From Lachnospiraceae bacterium (lineage in GTDB: Bacteria; Bacillota; Clostridia; Lachnospirales; Lachnospiraceae): 53,286 bases of DNA. The notes beneath the pieces were generated by a model. It saw nothing but the letters and a program-made list of their open reading frames with translations, was not told the origin of the DNA and did no database searches. The DNA lies in NCBI GenBank assembly GCA_017622505.1, contig JAGAQZ010000019.1:1-53286 (forward strand). The letters are read 5' to 3'. The translations under genes and the position numbers were made by a program. Below, piece by piece: positions 24,273-34,776 of the stretch (position 1 is the first letter of the stretch; each line of letters starts with the position of its first letter).

Positions 24273-27014
24273 ATGGCAGCATCTTCCGGTCAGAACGGAA
24301 ATCGTAAAACTTCGAATGGCCAGAAAAAAACAACTTCATCAAATACGCGTGCAAGAAGCAATACTTCAAGCAGAAGCAATGCATCTCAAAGTACCCGTGG
24401 TCGTAAGCCGGCACAACCTGATAATTCCATTATGGATGAAATTATGTTGATCTTGGTTTTTGCACTGGTAATCTTTTTGTTCTTGTGTACGGTGGGAATT
24501 ATCGGTGCTAAAGAGGGGGCAGATCCTAACTTTGGCGATTATATACAAAGTTTTATGCTTGGATTGTTTGGATATACGGCTTTTATCGTGCCGATTGTGA
24601 CATTTTTTGCAATGGCACTTGGCATATCCAACCGCAATAATTATTTTGTATGGTTTAAAATTGGTTCTTTGATTGCCCTTGTTATGGTGGTCGGAGTCCT
24701 AATGCATATGATATCTTATGCGGATTTGGAAATGATGGCAGAAGTGAAAGGCTGGCCTAAAACTTTTTATACAGGTAAAAATGGCGGTGGTGTAATTTTT
24801 GGCGCTGTTGCTTTGGGATTGTGTTCCTTGATTGGTAAAGCCGGAACCGTATTTCTTTTAATTGTTTTAACGATTATTGCGTTAGTATTATTGACCGGCA
24901 AGTCTTTTATCAAAGGCGTAAAACAGGGAAGTAAGAAAATATACGAAACGACGAAAGAAGAAAGCGGCCGTTTGAAAGAATTTTCAAATAATGTAAAAGA
25001 AGATGTTAGGAATGCCCGTTTTGAAAGTGATGATGAAGAAGAGGAACAAACTCTTCGCAGAAATAAAAGAGCAACAGGTGTTACATTAGATACTTCTTTG
25101 ACAAAGAATAACAAAGCAATGGTTACGGAAGAACCTGTAGTGGTTGAATCGACTAAGAAAGAAGAACAGCCATTGATTCCTTTGTCAGGAATGACCGAAG
25201 TAAAAGAAGAAGCGCCGGTGAAGAAAGAATCCGGTGATATTCACAGAATTGAGTATGTGGATAAAGGCGAGGATGATGATTGGATACAGCCTGTAGCGGT
25301 ACATCCTGTGAAGACGGTCAAGAACGAAGATGATGATATTGTCAAACCGATTCGCGTAAAGCAGATGGAAGAAATTCGTCCTGTGGCGGAACCGGTTCCT
25401 GCGCCTGTAGAAGAAGTTGAGATTGAAAAAGAAATTGCACCTGCGCCTGCGAAACCGGTGGCGCATCTTCGTTCGAGAGATAAAAGTGATTTTAATGCTT
25501 CGGTGGATTCTGTTTTTAAAGAGACTGATAAACCGAAGGAAAAGAAAATATATAAGTTCCCGCCGATTAATCTTTTGAAGAAAGGTGAAGGCGGACGTGG
25601 CGGTAATGATACTGAGGATATGGCTGCAACCGCCAAGAGATTGGAAGAGACATTGGAAACCTTTGGGGTTCGTGTTAAAGTTACGGATTATAGTAAAGGA
25701 CCGGCAGTAACAAGATATGAATTGCATCCTGAACAGGGTGTGAAAGTCAGTAGAATTTTATCTCTTGCAGATGATATCAAACTGAATTTGGCAGCTTCGG
25801 ATATTCGTATCGAAGCGCCGATTCCCGGTAAAATGGCGGTGGGTATTGAAGTTCCTAACAAGAACAGCAGTGCCGTACATTTGCGTGAATTGTTGGATAC
25901 CAATGAATTTACTAATTTCCCGTCCAATCTTGCATTTGCGGTTGGTAAGGATATCGGTGGTCAGCTTGTGGTTACTGATATTGCCAAGATGCCGCATGTG
26001 TTAATTGCAGGTGCTACAGGTTCCGGTAAATCGGTATGTATCAATACTTTGATTATGAGTATTTTATACAAGGCGCATCCTGACGATGTTAAAATGATTA
26101 TGATTGACCCGAAGGTGGTTGAGTTAAATGTTTATAACGGTATCCCCCATTTGATGATTCCGGTAGTGACCGATCCGAAGAAGGCATCGGCGGCACTTGC
26201 CTGGGGTGTTGCGGAAATGACGAATCGTTATAAAAAGTTTGCAGATGCGGGAGTGCGTGACTTAAAGGGTTACAACCAGAAGGCTGAAGCAGGAACGGTG
26301 GATGATGCCGGACTTCCCATGAAGAAGATGCCGCAGATTGTAATTATTGTAGACGAGTTGGCAGATTTGATGATGGTGGCTTCTAAAGAAGTGGAAGAGT
26401 CCATTTGTCGTCTGGCACAGTTGGCCCGTGCGGCAGGTATTCATTTGATTATTGCCACACAGCGTCCTTCGGTTGATGTTATTACAGGTCTTATTAAAGC
26501 AAATATGCCAAGCCGTATTGCATTTAGTGTATCCAGCGGTATTGATTCCAGAACCATTTTGGACGCTAACGGTGCAGAGAAATTGCTTGGTAAGGGTGAT
26601 ATGTTATTCTTCCCGCAGGGCTATTCAAAGCCTGCCCGTGTACAGGGAGCCTTTGTATCTGATAAGGAAGTTGCGGATGTTGTTGATTTTATTAAGAATC
26701 AGTCTATTTCCAACGATTATGGCGAACGTATCGAGGAAGCAATTTTAAGCAGTACATCTTCTTCCGGCGGTGCAATTGTTGGAGGCGGTGATGAATATGA
26801 TACATATTTTGCGGAAGCAGGACGTTTTGTAATTGAAAAGGAAAAAGGTTCCATCGGTATGCTTCAGCGTGTGTTTAAGATTGGTTTTAACCGTGCGGCC
26901 CGTATTATGGATCAGTTGGAAGAAGCAGGGGTTGTGGGACCGGAAGAAGGTACCAAACCCAGACGAATTCTTATGTCGATGAATGAATTCGAAAATTATT
27001 TACAGGAAAGATAA
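24273..27014 (+). CDS. ftsK: FtsK/SpoIIIE DNA translocase
   Basis: This ATP-driven, septum-located pump moves chromosomal DNA during division or into the forespore. The ATG at 24273 follows GGAGG (24261-24265) and gives 913 residues. An upstream in-frame GTG at 24237 has no such site. A Ser/Arg/Asn-rich N-terminus is followed by four or five membrane helices (about 55-195). Next comes an acidic, Pro/Glu-rich linker (about 210-440), then the alpha/beta motor with Walker A GATGSGKS at 580-587 and [10 protein letters not shown]. The gamma winged-helix domain that reads KOPS/SRS sites occupies the last 70 residues. Whether it is the division or the sporulation paralogue cannot be settled here. 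Confidence 0.96.
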   Translation: MAASSGQNGNRKTSNGQKKTTSSNTRARSNTSSRSNASQSTRGRKPAQPDNSIMDEIMLILVFALVIFLFLCTVGIIGAKEGADPNFGDYIQSFMLGLFGYTAFIVPIVTFFAMALGISNRNNYFVWFKIGSLIALVMVVGVLMHMISYADLEMMAEVKGWPKTFYTGKNGGGVIFGAVALGLCSLIGKAGTVFLLIVLTIIALVLLTGKSFIKGVKQGSKKIYETTKEESGRLKEFSNNVKEDVRNARFESDDEEEEQTLRRNKRATGVTLDTSLTKNNKAMVTEEPVVVESTKKEEQPLIPLSGMTEVKEEAPVKKESGDIHRIEYVDKGEDDDWIQPVAVHPVKTVKNEDDDIVKPIRVKQMEEIRPVAEPVPAPVEEVEIEKEIAPAPAKPVAHLRSRDKSDFNASVDSVFKETDKPKEKKIYKFPPINLLKKGEGGRGGNDTEDMAATAKRLEETLETFGVRVKVTDYSKGPAVTRYELHPEQGVKVSRILSLADDIKLNLAASDIRIEAPIPGKMAVGIEVPNKNSSAVHLRELLDTNEFTNFPSNLAFAVGKDIGGQLVVTDIAKMPHVLIAGATGSGKSVCINTLIMSILYKAHPDDVKMIMIDPKVVELNVYNGIPHLMIPVVTDPKKASAALAWGVAEMTNRYKKFADAGVRDLKGYNQKAEAGTVDDAGLPMKKMPQIVIIVDELADLMMVASKEVEESICRLAQLARAAGIHLIIATQRPSVDVITGLIKANMPSRIAFSVSSGIDSRTILDANGAEKLLGKGDMLFFPQGYSKPARVQGAFVSDKEVADVVDFIKNQSISNDYGERIEEAILSSTSSSGGAIVGGGDEYDTYFAEAGRFVIEKEKGSIGMLQRVFKIGFNRAARIMDQLEEAGVVGPEEGTKPRRILMSMNEFENYLQER

Positions 27015-27046
27015 TGTTGCAGAATGATGCAGAGAAATGAGGTTAT

Positions 27047-28717
27047 ATGAAAACGGACATTCAGATTGCCCAAGAGGCAAAACTTATGCCCATTACAGAA
27101 GTGGCGGAACAGTTAGGGATTTCTTTTGATGATTTGGAATTGTACGGAAAGTACAAGGCTAAGCTTTCGGATGAATATCTGGAAAGCATTCAGGGAAATC
27201 AAAATGCTAAACTTGTTTTGGTTACTGCAATTAATCCTACGCCGGCCGGCGAAGGAAAAACTACAACTACTGTAGGCTTAGGTCAGGCTTTTGCCAAATT
27301 AAATAAAAAGGCTATTATTGCATTGCGTGAACCTTCTTTAGGTCCTTGTTTTGGTGTAAAAGGCGGTGCTGCCGGTGGCGGATATGCCCAGGTTGTACCT
27401 ATGGAAGATTTGAATCTTCATTTTACCGGTGATTTTCATGCAATTACTTCAGCTAATAACTTATTGGCGGCAATGATTGACAATCATATTCATCAGGGCA
27501 ATGAATTGGGTATTGATACAAGACAGATTATTTGGAAAAGATGTCTTGATATGAATGACAGAGCGCTTCGTAATGTAGTAGTGGGACTTGGAAACAAGTC
27601 GGACGGGTTTGTGCGTGAAGACCATTTTGTTATCTCAGTTGCTTCTGAAATTATGGCAATTTTCTGTCTCGCAGAAGATATGAAGGATTTAAAAGAACGT
27701 CTTTCGCGCATTGTGGTTGCATATAATTATGAGGGCAAGCCGGTTACCGCAGGAGATTTGGGCGCTGTAGGTTCTATGGCGGCACTTTTAAAAGATGCAA
27801 TGAAACCTAACCTTGTTCAGACTTTGGAACATACACCGGCGATTATTCATGGCGGACCTTTTGCGAATATTGCACATGGCTGTAATAGTGTCAAAGCAAC
27901 CAAAGCAGCGATGAAAATGGCTGATTATGTGATCACGGAAGCAGGATTCGGCGCAGATTTGGGCGCGGAGAAGTTTTTAGATATTAAGTGCAGAATCGGT
28001 GGGCTTAAACCGGATGCAATTGTATTGGTTGCAACGATTCGTGCATTAAAGTATAATGGTGGTGTAGCTAAGGCTGATTTGTCGGCAGAAAACTTAGATG
28101 CACTTGCGAAAGGTATTGTTAACCTGGAGAAACATATCGAAAACCTTCAGAAATACAATGTGCCTGTTGTAGTCACGTTGAATTCCTTTGTAACAGATAC
28201 TGATGCGGAAACTGAATTTGTTCGCAAGTTCTGCGAAGAAAGAAACTGTGATTTTGCCCTTTCGGAAGTTTGGGAAAAGGGTGGCGAAGGCGGTATTGCC
28301 TTAGCAGAAGCTGTTTTAAATACGTTAGATACAAAGCAGTCAGCGTTTGCGCCAATCTATAGTGATGATTTATCCTTAAAAGAAAAGATTGAAACGGTTG
28401 CCAAAGAAATCTATGGTGCGGAAGGCGTTAATTATTCGGATTCTGCCAATAAACAGCTTGCTAAATTGGAAGAGTTAGGATTTGGTAATCTTCCTGTATG
28501 TATTGCGAAAACACAGTATTCCTTATCGGATAATCCTGCGCTTTTGGGAAGACCGGAAGGTTTCCGTGTAGACATCCGAGAAGCATACGTTTCAGCCGGT
28601 GCCGGCTTTGTAGTGGTTTTAACCGGAGCAATTATGACTATGCCCGGGTTGCCTAAGAAACCTGCGGCTTTGGTAATTGATGTTGAAGATGATGGCAGAA
28701 TTACAGGATTGTTCTAA
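27047..28717 (+). CDS. fhs: Formate–tetrahydrofolate ligase
   Basis: It activates formate with ATP to 10-formyl-THF, feeding purine synthesis or the Wood–Ljungdahl methyl branch. The 556-residue length is typical. The ATP loop [10 protein letters not shown] lies at residues 65-74, and [21 protein letters not shown]-type motifs follow. The gene starts 32 bases after ftsK with a GAGG site and is followed 41 bases later by folD, so these two folate genes form a functional pair. No other Wood–Ljungdahl genes are in the window, so an acetogenic role is not implied. Confidence 0.97.
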   Translation: MKTDIQIAQEAKLMPITEVAEQLGISFDDLELYGKYKAKLSDEYLESIQGNQNAKLVLVTAINPTPAGEGKTTTTVGLGQAFAKLNKKAIIALREPSLGPCFGVKGGAAGGGYAQVVPMEDLNLHFTGDFHAITSANNLLAAMIDNHIHQGNELGIDTRQIIWKRCLDMNDRALRNVVVGLGNKSDGFVREDHFVISVASEIMAIFCLAEDMKDLKERLSRIVVAYNYEGKPVTAGDLGAVGSMAALLKDAMKPNLVQTLEHTPAIIHGGPFANIAHGCNSVKATKAAMKMADYVITEAGFGADLGAEKFLDIKCRIGGLKPDAIVLVATIRALKYNGGVAKADLSAENLDALAKGIVNLEKHIENLQKYNVPVVVTLNSFVTDTDAETEFVRKFCEERNCDFALSEVWEKGGEGGIALAEAVLNTLDTKQSAFAPIYSDDLSLKEKIETVAKEIYGAEGVNYSDSANKQLAKLEELGFGNLPVCIAKTQYSLSDNPALLGRPEGFRVDIREAYVSAGAGFVVVLTGAIMTMPGLPKKPAALVIDVEDDGRITGLF

Positions 28718-28758
28718 TTTGGATTATAAAAATATTTTAACAACGGAGGAGATACATA

Positions 28759-29604
28759 ATGTATCAGATTATTGACGGAAAAGAAATTTCAACACAGATT
28801 AAAAATGAATGCAGAGACAGAGTTGCAGCATACAAAGAACAGGGCGTGGAAATTTGTCTTGCAGTGATTCAGGTTGGCAACGATCCTGCTTCCAGTGTAT
28901 ATGTAAATAACAAGAAGAAAGCATGCGAATATATCGGCATCAAGTCTTTGTCTTATGAATTGCCGGAAGAAACAACAGAAGAGGAATTGCTTGCCATTAT
29001 TGATAAGTTAAACGCAGATGATTCCGTAAACGGAATTTTGGTTCAGCTTCCTGTGCCTAGGCATATTGATGAAGATAAAATTATTCGCGCAATCAGTCCT
29101 TTGAAGGATGTTGACGGCTTCCATACACAGAATGTGGGCGCCCTTTGCATCGGACAGAAAGGATATGTATCTTGTACACCTGCCGGTGTGATTGAACTTT
29201 TAAAGAGAAGTAATGTTTCTATTGAAGGCAAGGAATGTGTTGTAATCGGAAGAAGTAATATTGTTGGTAAGCCGATGTCTATTCTTATGTTGCGTGAGAA
29301 TGCAACCGTTACCATTGCGCATTCAAGAACCAAGGATTTAAAAGATGTTTGTAAGCGCGCAGATATTTTAATTGTAGCAATTGGTAAGCCTGAAATGATT
29401 ACCGCAGATTATGTAAAAGAAGGCGCTGTGGTAATTGATGTAGGTATTCATCGTAAAGAAGGTAAGAAATTATGCGGTGATGTCTTATTTGATGATGTTG
29501 CACCACATTGTAGCGCAATTACACCGGTACCCGGTGGTGTTGGACCTATGACAATTGCAATGTTAATGAAGAATTGTGTGGATTCGGTTGAAATCAGAAA
29601 ATAG
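28759..29604 (+). CDS. folD: Methylene-THF dehydrogenase / methenyl-THF cyclohydrolase
   Basis: The bifunctional enzyme interconverts 5,10-methylene-THF, methenyl-THF and 10-formyl-THF with NADP(H). The 281-residue sequence has the catalytic-lysine region YVNNKKKACEYIGI, the QLPVPRHI loop and the dinucleotide-binding VVIGRSNIVGKPM. It ends with the family signature TPVPGGVGPMTIAMLM. GGAGG lies about eight bases upstream. Together with fhs it links formate to methylene-THF. A third folate gene (5-formyl-THF cyclo-ligase) lies at 48399. Confidence 0.97.
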   Translation: MYQIIDGKEISTQIKNECRDRVAAYKEQGVEICLAVIQVGNDPASSVYVNNKKKACEYIGIKSLSYELPEETTEEELLAIIDKLNADDSVNGILVQLPVPRHIDEDKIIRAISPLKDVDGFHTQNVGALCIGQKGYVSCTPAGVIELLKRSNVSIEGKECVVIGRSNIVGKPMSILMLRENATVTIAHSRTKDLKDVCKRADILIVAIGKPEMITADYVKEGAVVIDVGIHRKEGKKLCGDVLFDDVAPHCSAITPVPGGVGPMTIAMLMKNCVDSVEIRK

Positions 29605-29636
29605 GATGTATTTGTTTGTTAAGAACGGAGAAGTCA

Positions 29637-31289
29637 ATGAAGTGTCCGAAATGTAATCAGGAGTTAAAAGAAGGCCAGCTTTACTGTGAAGCATGCGGTG
29701 AAGAAATCAAAATGGTTCCGGAATTTGAGCCTGAAATCGAAAACAGTATAGAAGAGACTTTGTTAAATATGGCGGATATAATCAATGAAGTGGAAGCAGA
29801 TGGTATCAAGCCTTATAAAAGTGCGCCTCAAAAGAAGACAAAAGAGACATTCAAGGTGTTTGCTAAAGAGGAAAAGAAGATTAAGGATGGCTATTTATTT
29901 GAAGAATTTCCGGATGAAGACGAAATTTTAGAAGATATGGATGATGAAGATATACCGGGGGAAGACTTCTGGGATGAAGAAGAAATCATACATTTTAAAG
30001 GAAATGATAATGTAACCAAGGCGTTTCTCACGTTTTGGTCTAAGAGTTTCCTTTCGAAAATAATAGTTTTGTTATCCGGTGTTGTTATTGTCGTTGCATT
30101 AGTGTTAGTGTCGATTGCAATTACCGGTGTTGTTCAAGATAATTCCTATGGTTATCAAGTAAAACAAGCGTTAAATGCTGCTGATGAGGGCGCATATGAA
30201 ACGGCAATCCAATATATGGAGAAGGCTTTAACTCTTGATTCATCGGATATTGAAATGAAATATTTGCTAGCGTCTTATTATGATAAAATAGGAGAGAGCG
30301 AAAATGCTGTTTTGGTTTTAAAAGGCTTAATATGCGGAGATACACAAACTGATATTAATACATATACCAAGATGTTTGATATTTATTCCCGTCAAGGTAA
30401 TATTATTGAAATAAGCAGAACTTTGGCAGAGTGTGAAGATCCTGTTATACTTGAACAATTTCGTCAGTATGTAGCAAATACACCGGAATTTAGCGATCCT
30501 GCCGGTAGTTATGATGATGTTGTTCATTTAAAATTGACAGCAAATACTACCGGAACTATTTATTATACAGTGAATGGTGGTACGCCAGATACATCAAGCG
30601 ATGTATATACTTCGCCTATCTTTTTGGAATCGGGTTATTATACAGTTAAGGCTATTTTCGTAAATTCATATGGTTTGGTTAGTGATGTGATTTCGCAACA
30701 ATATGAGATTAATGTTACAGTTCCGGCCAAACCTGTTATCAGCGTGGAGTCAGGTACCTATGATATACCACAGGTGATTTCTGTAGAGGTTCCAATGGGC
30801 TGTACCACATATTATACAACGGATGGAAGTATTCCCACCAGAGACAGCATACAATATAAAGAACCTATTTGTATGCCTTTAGGCGATTCTAAATTTACTT
30901 TTGTAACATATAGTGCTGAAAATGTTGCCAGTGAGCCTTCAATGGCAATGTATACATATAAAATTCCTGCGGATGCGATTGTTTCTGCAGCCGATGCTGC
31001 AAGTATGGTTACTATGCATCGTTTTGGAATGGGTGGCCTTATGGATACACAAGGTCATCTGTCCACGATATCAGGTAAACTTTTGTATATGTGTGAAGCT
31101 GCTGTGCAGTTAGAAGATGACACATATTATGTAATTTATGAATATTATGAGGATCCTAACAGTCAATTAAGAACCAAGACAGGTTTGGTATTTTGTTCGG
31201 CTATGCATGACCCGAATAAAGTAGGTGTTTTGGAGATTGATGAATTTGGGAACTATTATAGAGTTTTAGCTGAAATTGTTCCGCAGTAA
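29637..31289 (+). CDS. Zinc-ribbon / TM / TPR / chitobiase-C-like domain protein
   Basis: The start at 29637 is chosen over an in-frame start at 29616 because GGAG lies just before it and the zinc ribbon begins at once. The 550-residue protein has a zinc ribbon with Cys at 3, 6, 17 and 20. An acidic linker and one transmembrane helix (about 140-166) follow. TPR-like helices span about 172-250. Two beta domains resembling the chitobiase/hexosaminidase C-terminal type (TIYYTVNGGTPDTSS and TTYYTTDGSIPTRDS) cover about 290-430. The last region (435-550) is unassigned. The basic side of the helix suggests a cytosolic N-terminus and an outer C-terminus. The function is unknown. Confidence 0.85.
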   Translation: MKCPKCNQELKEGQLYCEACGEEIKMVPEFEPEIENSIEETLLNMADIINEVEADGIKPYKSAPQKKTKETFKVFAKEEKKIKDGYLFEEFPDEDEILEDMDDEDIPGEDFWDEEEIIHFKGNDNVTKAFLTFWSKSFLSKIIVLLSGVVIVVALVLVSIAITGVVQDNSYGYQVKQALNAADEGAYETAIQYMEKALTLDSSDIEMKYLLASYYDKIGESENAVLVLKGLICGDTQTDINTYTKMFDIYSRQGNIIEISRTLAECEDPVILEQFRQYVANTPEFSDPAGSYDDVVHLKLTANTTGTIYYTVNGGTPDTSSDVYTSPIFLESGYYTVKAIFVNSYGLVSDVISQQYEINVTVPAKPVISVESGTYDIPQVISVEVPMGCTTYYTTDGSIPTRDSIQYKEPICMPLGDSKFTFVTYSAENVASEPSMAMYTYKIPADAIVSAADAASMVTMHRFGMGGLMDTQGHLSTISGKLLYMCEAAVQLEDDTYYVIYEYYEDPNSQLRTKTGLVFCSAMHDPNKVGVLEIDEFGNYYRVLAEIVPQ

Positions 31290-31320
31290 AGGCGGTTATT
31301 TATACAAGGGAGGATTAAAA

Positions 31321-32208
31321 ATGTATCAAATACTTGAGGCAAGAGAATTAGCAAACAGCATTTATCTGTTTGTAGTGGAAGCAAAGCGTTGCGCAGCTTC
31401 CTGTGAGCCCGGACAGTTTGTTATTGTTCGTACAACAGAGGATGGAGAACGTATTCCTTTGACGGTTTGTGACTATGACAGAGACGCCGGTACGGTAACA
31501 ATTGTTGTACAGACGATTGGCGCATCTACTTTGGCAATGAAAGAATTAAAAGCTGGCGATGCATTCCACGATTTCGTTGGACCTTTGGGTCAGGCATCTG
31601 AATTTATCAAAGAAGATGCAGAAGAATTAAAGAAAAAGAAGATACTCTTTGTGGCCGGTGGTTTGGGAACCGCACCTGTATATCCTCAGGTAAAATGGTT
31701 GCATGAAAAAGGCGTTGATGTAGATGTTATTGTTGGTGCCAAGACCAAAGATATGGTTATTATGGAAGAAGAAATGAAGGCAGTTGCCGGAAATCTTTAT
31801 GTTACTACCGATGACGGTTCTTATGGAAGAAGCGGTATGGTTACCAAGGTTATTGAAGATTTGTATGCTGAAGGCAAGAAGTATGATGTCTGTGTAGCTA
31901 TTGGACCTATGATTATGATGAAATTCGTTTGTCTTTTAACAAAGAAACTTGATTTACATACAATTGTAAGCATGAATCCGATTATGGTAGACGGAACAGG
32001 TATGTGTGGTGCTTGTCGTCTTACTGTTGGCAATGAAGTAAAATTTGCATGTGTAGATGGTCCGGAATTTGATGGTCATCTTGTAAACTTTGATGAAGCA
32101 ATGAAGCGTCAGCAGATTTATAAAACAGCTGAAGGAAGAGCGTTCTTAAAGGAAAAAGAGGGTGATACACATCACGGCGGATGTGGAGTTTGCGGAGGTG
32201 ACAAATAA
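31321..32208 (+). CDS. nfnA: FAD/NAD-binding ferredoxin reductase subunit, NfnA-like
   Basis: The 295-residue protein belongs to the ferredoxin-reductase/PyrK family, often labelled sulfide/dihydroorotate dehydrogenase-like. It shows the flavin motif ERIPLTVCDYD, the NAD-binding GGLGTAPVYP and a [2Fe-2S] cysteine set in MCGACRLTV and FACVDGPEFDGH. The ATG at 31321 follows AAGGGAGG. An upstream in-frame start at 31276 overlaps the previous gene. It overlaps the next gene by one base (TAATG). With NfnB it would form the electron-bifurcating NADH-dependent ferredoxin:NADP+ oxidoreductase. The HHGGCGVCGGDK tail is an extra Cys/His cluster worth noting. Confidence 0.87.
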   Translation: MYQILEARELANSIYLFVVEAKRCAASCEPGQFVIVRTTEDGERIPLTVCDYDRDAGTVTIVVQTIGASTLAMKELKAGDAFHDFVGPLGQASEFIKEDAEELKKKKILFVAGGLGTAPVYPQVKWLHEKGVDVDVIVGAKTKDMVIMEEEMKAVAGNLYVTTDDGSYGRSGMVTKVIEDLYAEGKKYDVCVAIGPMIMMKFVCLLTKKLDLHTIVSMNPIMVDGTGMCGACRLTVGNEVKFACVDGPEFDGHLVNFDEAMKRQQIYKTAEGRAFLKEKEGDTHHGGCGVCGGDK

Positions 32209-33593
32209 TGAATGTATTGGAGAAAGTTCCTGTTAGAGAACAGGATGCGGCTGTCAGAGCTACTAATTTTGAAGAAGTATGTTTAGGATACAATAAAGAA
32301 GAAGCAATGGAAGAAGCGGCAAGATGTATCGGTTGTAAAAATGCAGCCTGTGTAAAAGGTTGCCCCGTTTCCATTGATATTCCCGGTTTTATCGGTCAGG
32401 TAAAAGAAGGAAATATTGAAGAAGCTTATAAAATCATCAACGAAGCAAGTTCACTTCCTGCAGTTTGTGGTCGTGTATGTCCTCAGGAAAGCCAGTGTGA
32501 AGGAAAGTGTATCCGCGGCTTAAAGGGTGACCCTATTTCTATCGGTAAGTTAGAGCGTTTCGTTGCTGACTGGGCATTTGAAAATGATGTACACCCTGAA
32601 CCTCCCAAGGAGAAGAATGGCAAGAAAGTTGCTGTAATCGGTTCCGGCCCTGCAGGTGTTACCTGTGCAGGTGACCTTGCTAAATTAGGTTATGATGTAA
32701 CTGTTTTTGAAGCATTGCATGAACTTGGTGGTGTACTTGTTTACGGTATTCCGGAATTCCGTCTTCCTAAAGAAAGAGTAGTTCGTAAGGAAATCGAAAA
32801 TGTAAAACGTCTCGGCGTTAAGTTTGAAACCAACGTAGTTGTTGGTAAGTCTGTAACCATTGACCAGTTGATGGAAGATGAAGGCTTTGAAGCTGTATTC
32901 ATAGGTTCCGGTGCCGGACTTCCCAAGTTTATGGGTATTCCCGGAGAAAATGCAAACGGTGTATTCTCAGCAAACGAATACTTAACAAGAAGTAACTTAA
33001 TGAAGGCGTTCCGTGAAGAGTCCAGAACTCCCATTATGCAGGCAAGAAAAGTCGCTGTAGTTGGTGGCGGTAACGTTGCTATGGATGCTGCAAGAACTGC
33101 TTTAAGACTTGGCGCGGAAGTACATATTGTATACCGTCGTAGTGAGGCTGAACTTCCTGCCCGAGTGGAAGAAGTGCATCATGCCAAAGAAGAAGGTATC
33201 ATCTTTGATCTTCTTACCAATCCGGTTGAAATCTTATCGGATGAGAATGGTTGGGTATCAGGTATTAAGTGCATTAAAATGGAACTTGGCGAGCCTGATG
33301 CATCCGGCAGAAGACGCCCTGTAGAAGTTCCCGGCAGTGAATTCATCATTGATGTTGATGCGGTTATTATGTCGCTTGGTACTTCGCCGAATCCTTTGAT
33401 TTCTTCTACAACAGAAGGTCTGGAAGTAAATAAGTGGAAATGTATTATTGCGGAAGAAGACAATGGTAAAACCACCAAAGAAGGTGTTTATGCCGGCGGT
33501 GACGCTGTTACAGGTGCAGCAACCGTTATTCTTGCAATGGGTGCAGGCCGTGCAGGTGCAAAGGGTATTCACGAATTTTTATCTAACAAATAA
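32208..33593 (+). CDS. nfnB: NADPH-binding subunit, NfnB / glutamate-synthase small-subunit type
   Basis: The 461-residue protein has an N-terminal four-helix domain with two [4Fe-4S] cysteine sets (CIGCKNAACVKGCP and VCPQESQCEGKC). The FAD motif GSGPAGVTCA and the NADP-binding GGGNVAMDAART follow. These are shared by GltD-like proteins and NfnB. No glutamate synthase large subunit is present, and its partner is NfnA-like, which favours NfnB. The start codon overlaps the nfnA stop, which implies translational coupling. NfnAB couples NADPH, NADH and ferredoxin pools in anaerobes. An NADPH-dependent glutamate synthase label is the alternative. Confidence 0.88.
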   Translation: MNVLEKVPVREQDAAVRATNFEEVCLGYNKEEAMEEAARCIGCKNAACVKGCPVSIDIPGFIGQVKEGNIEEAYKIINEASSLPAVCGRVCPQESQCEGKCIRGLKGDPISIGKLERFVADWAFENDVHPEPPKEKNGKKVAVIGSGPAGVTCAGDLAKLGYDVTVFEALHELGGVLVYGIPEFRLPKERVVRKEIENVKRLGVKFETNVVVGKSVTIDQLMEDEGFEAVFIGSGAGLPKFMGIPGENANGVFSANEYLTRSNLMKAFREESRTPIMQARKVAVVGGGNVAMDAARTALRLGAEVHIVYRRSEAELPARVEEVHHAKEEGIIFDLLTNPVEILSDENGWVSGIKCIKMELGEPDASGRRRPVEVPGSEFIIDVDAVIMSLGTSPNPLISSTTEGLEVNKWKCIIAEEDNGKTTKEGVYAGGDAVTGAATVILAMGAGRAGAKGIHEFLSNK

Positions 33594-33637
33594 TTTTTTA
33601 TATGATTGTGAATAAAATTCTATAAAGACATAATGCT

Positions 33638-33680
33638 AAAAGAGGAGGCGTGTATATTATGCACGTCTTCTTTTCTTTTT
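33638..33680 (+). terminator. Rho-independent terminator after nfnAB
   Basis: A stem of about 13 bp with three G-U pairs joins 33638-33652 and 33662-33674 around a nine-base loop. A T-rich tail follows. The rest of the 216-base gap holds an AT-rich stretch with a TATAAT at 33699-33704 that could be the next gene's minus-10 box, but no clear minus-35 box is seen. Confidence 0.78.
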
Positions 33681-33809
33681 GGTAAAATTATGTTATTATA
33701 TAATGTGTTTTTATGAAATCATTGAGTGGTCGGATTTTTATAAGATTTAAAAGAATGAAAGATACTTATAAGATGACCACCTATAAAATAATAAAGAGAG
33801 GTAAAAATT

Positions 33810-34667
33810 ATGCCCTGGTGTCCTAATTGTAAAACAGAATATAGAGAAGGTATTGAGAAGTGTGCCGATTGCGGAAGTACATTGGTAAAAAGCCTTAATG
33901 AAGAAGAACGCGTGGAAGAGTCCTGTTCTCTTTTATTTGGTGATAAAAAACATGTAAAGATGATTGAAGAGCATTTGCTTGCTGAAGGGTTTACATCTGC
34001 ATTTTCAGTAAAAACAGACCGTAAAAAGGGCGAAAGCAGAGAAGAAGGTGCGGAAAACTATGAGTTATTTGTATCGGCTTCCGAAAGAGAAGGTGCTGTA
34101 AGATGTGCGGCGGAATTTATGCGTAACACAAATCCACAGGCTATGGAAGCTGCCCGGAATCCCGATAGTCCCAGAGTGATGACCAAAAAATCAGAACCTG
34201 CTAAAGAATTTAAAACAGCAAAAGAAAAGAAGAGCGAATTAAAAGCCAGCGGTATTATGCTTTTGGCATTTGGCATTGCCGGCATTGTTTTTATGGTATT
34301 GGTAATTCTTGGAGTTGTTCCGCTTCGTTTCTCCGGTTTTAATGCAATCATTGCATATTCCATTATGGGCATTTTCTTTGGTGCGTTGTTCGTTTCGGGA
34401 ATTATGTCTTTTGTGAGCTTAAAGAAGATGGGCAATGCAGATGATGAAGAATCAAAGAAATTAAAAGAAATCGATGAATGGTGTGCTTTAAATCTTACCA
34501 AAGAAATTGTAGAGCAGACTATTCCCGGTGATGTTTCTGAAGACGAGCAGCTTTATTTTGAACGTTTTGATTATATGAAAGCTACCATTTCTAAAGCATT
34601 TCCTGAAATGGGCGATGATTATGCGGAATATATTACAGAGAAGAAGTATAGTGAATATTTTGAGTAA
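33810..34667 (+). CDS. Zinc-ribbon membrane protein with DUF2007-like region
   Basis: The 285-residue protein starts with a zinc ribbon (Cys 4, 7, 18, 21). A region of about 75 residues follows that resembles the DUF2007 'putative prokaryotic signal-transducing' domain. A Lys/Glu linker leads to two closely spaced transmembrane helices (about 146-170 and 178-203), and the C-terminal part is acidic and helical. GAGAGG precedes the ATG. It is monocistronic or leads into rlmH across a 109-base gap without a terminator. The function is unknown, and the DUF2007 match is by appearance only. Confidence 0.75.
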   Translation: MPWCPNCKTEYREGIEKCADCGSTLVKSLNEEERVEESCSLLFGDKKHVKMIEEHLLAEGFTSAFSVKTDRKKGESREEGAENYELFVSASEREGAVRCAAEFMRNTNPQAMEAARNPDSPRVMTKKSEPAKEFKTAKEKKSELKASGIMLLAFGIAGIVFMVLVILGVVPLRFSGFNAIIAYSIMGIFFGALFVSGIMSFVSLKKMGNADDEESKKLKEIDEWCALNLTKEIVEQTIPGDVSEDEQLYFERFDYMKATISKAFPEMGDDYAEYITEKKYSEYFE

Positions 34668-34776
34668 TCTATAAATCGTTTGAATAAAATATTAAGTTTT
34701 AAAGGAAGGATTACTTGGCAATTTTAACCTGACTATATTTTGCTGTCTATGGTAATCTGCAAACAGGAGTATTATT

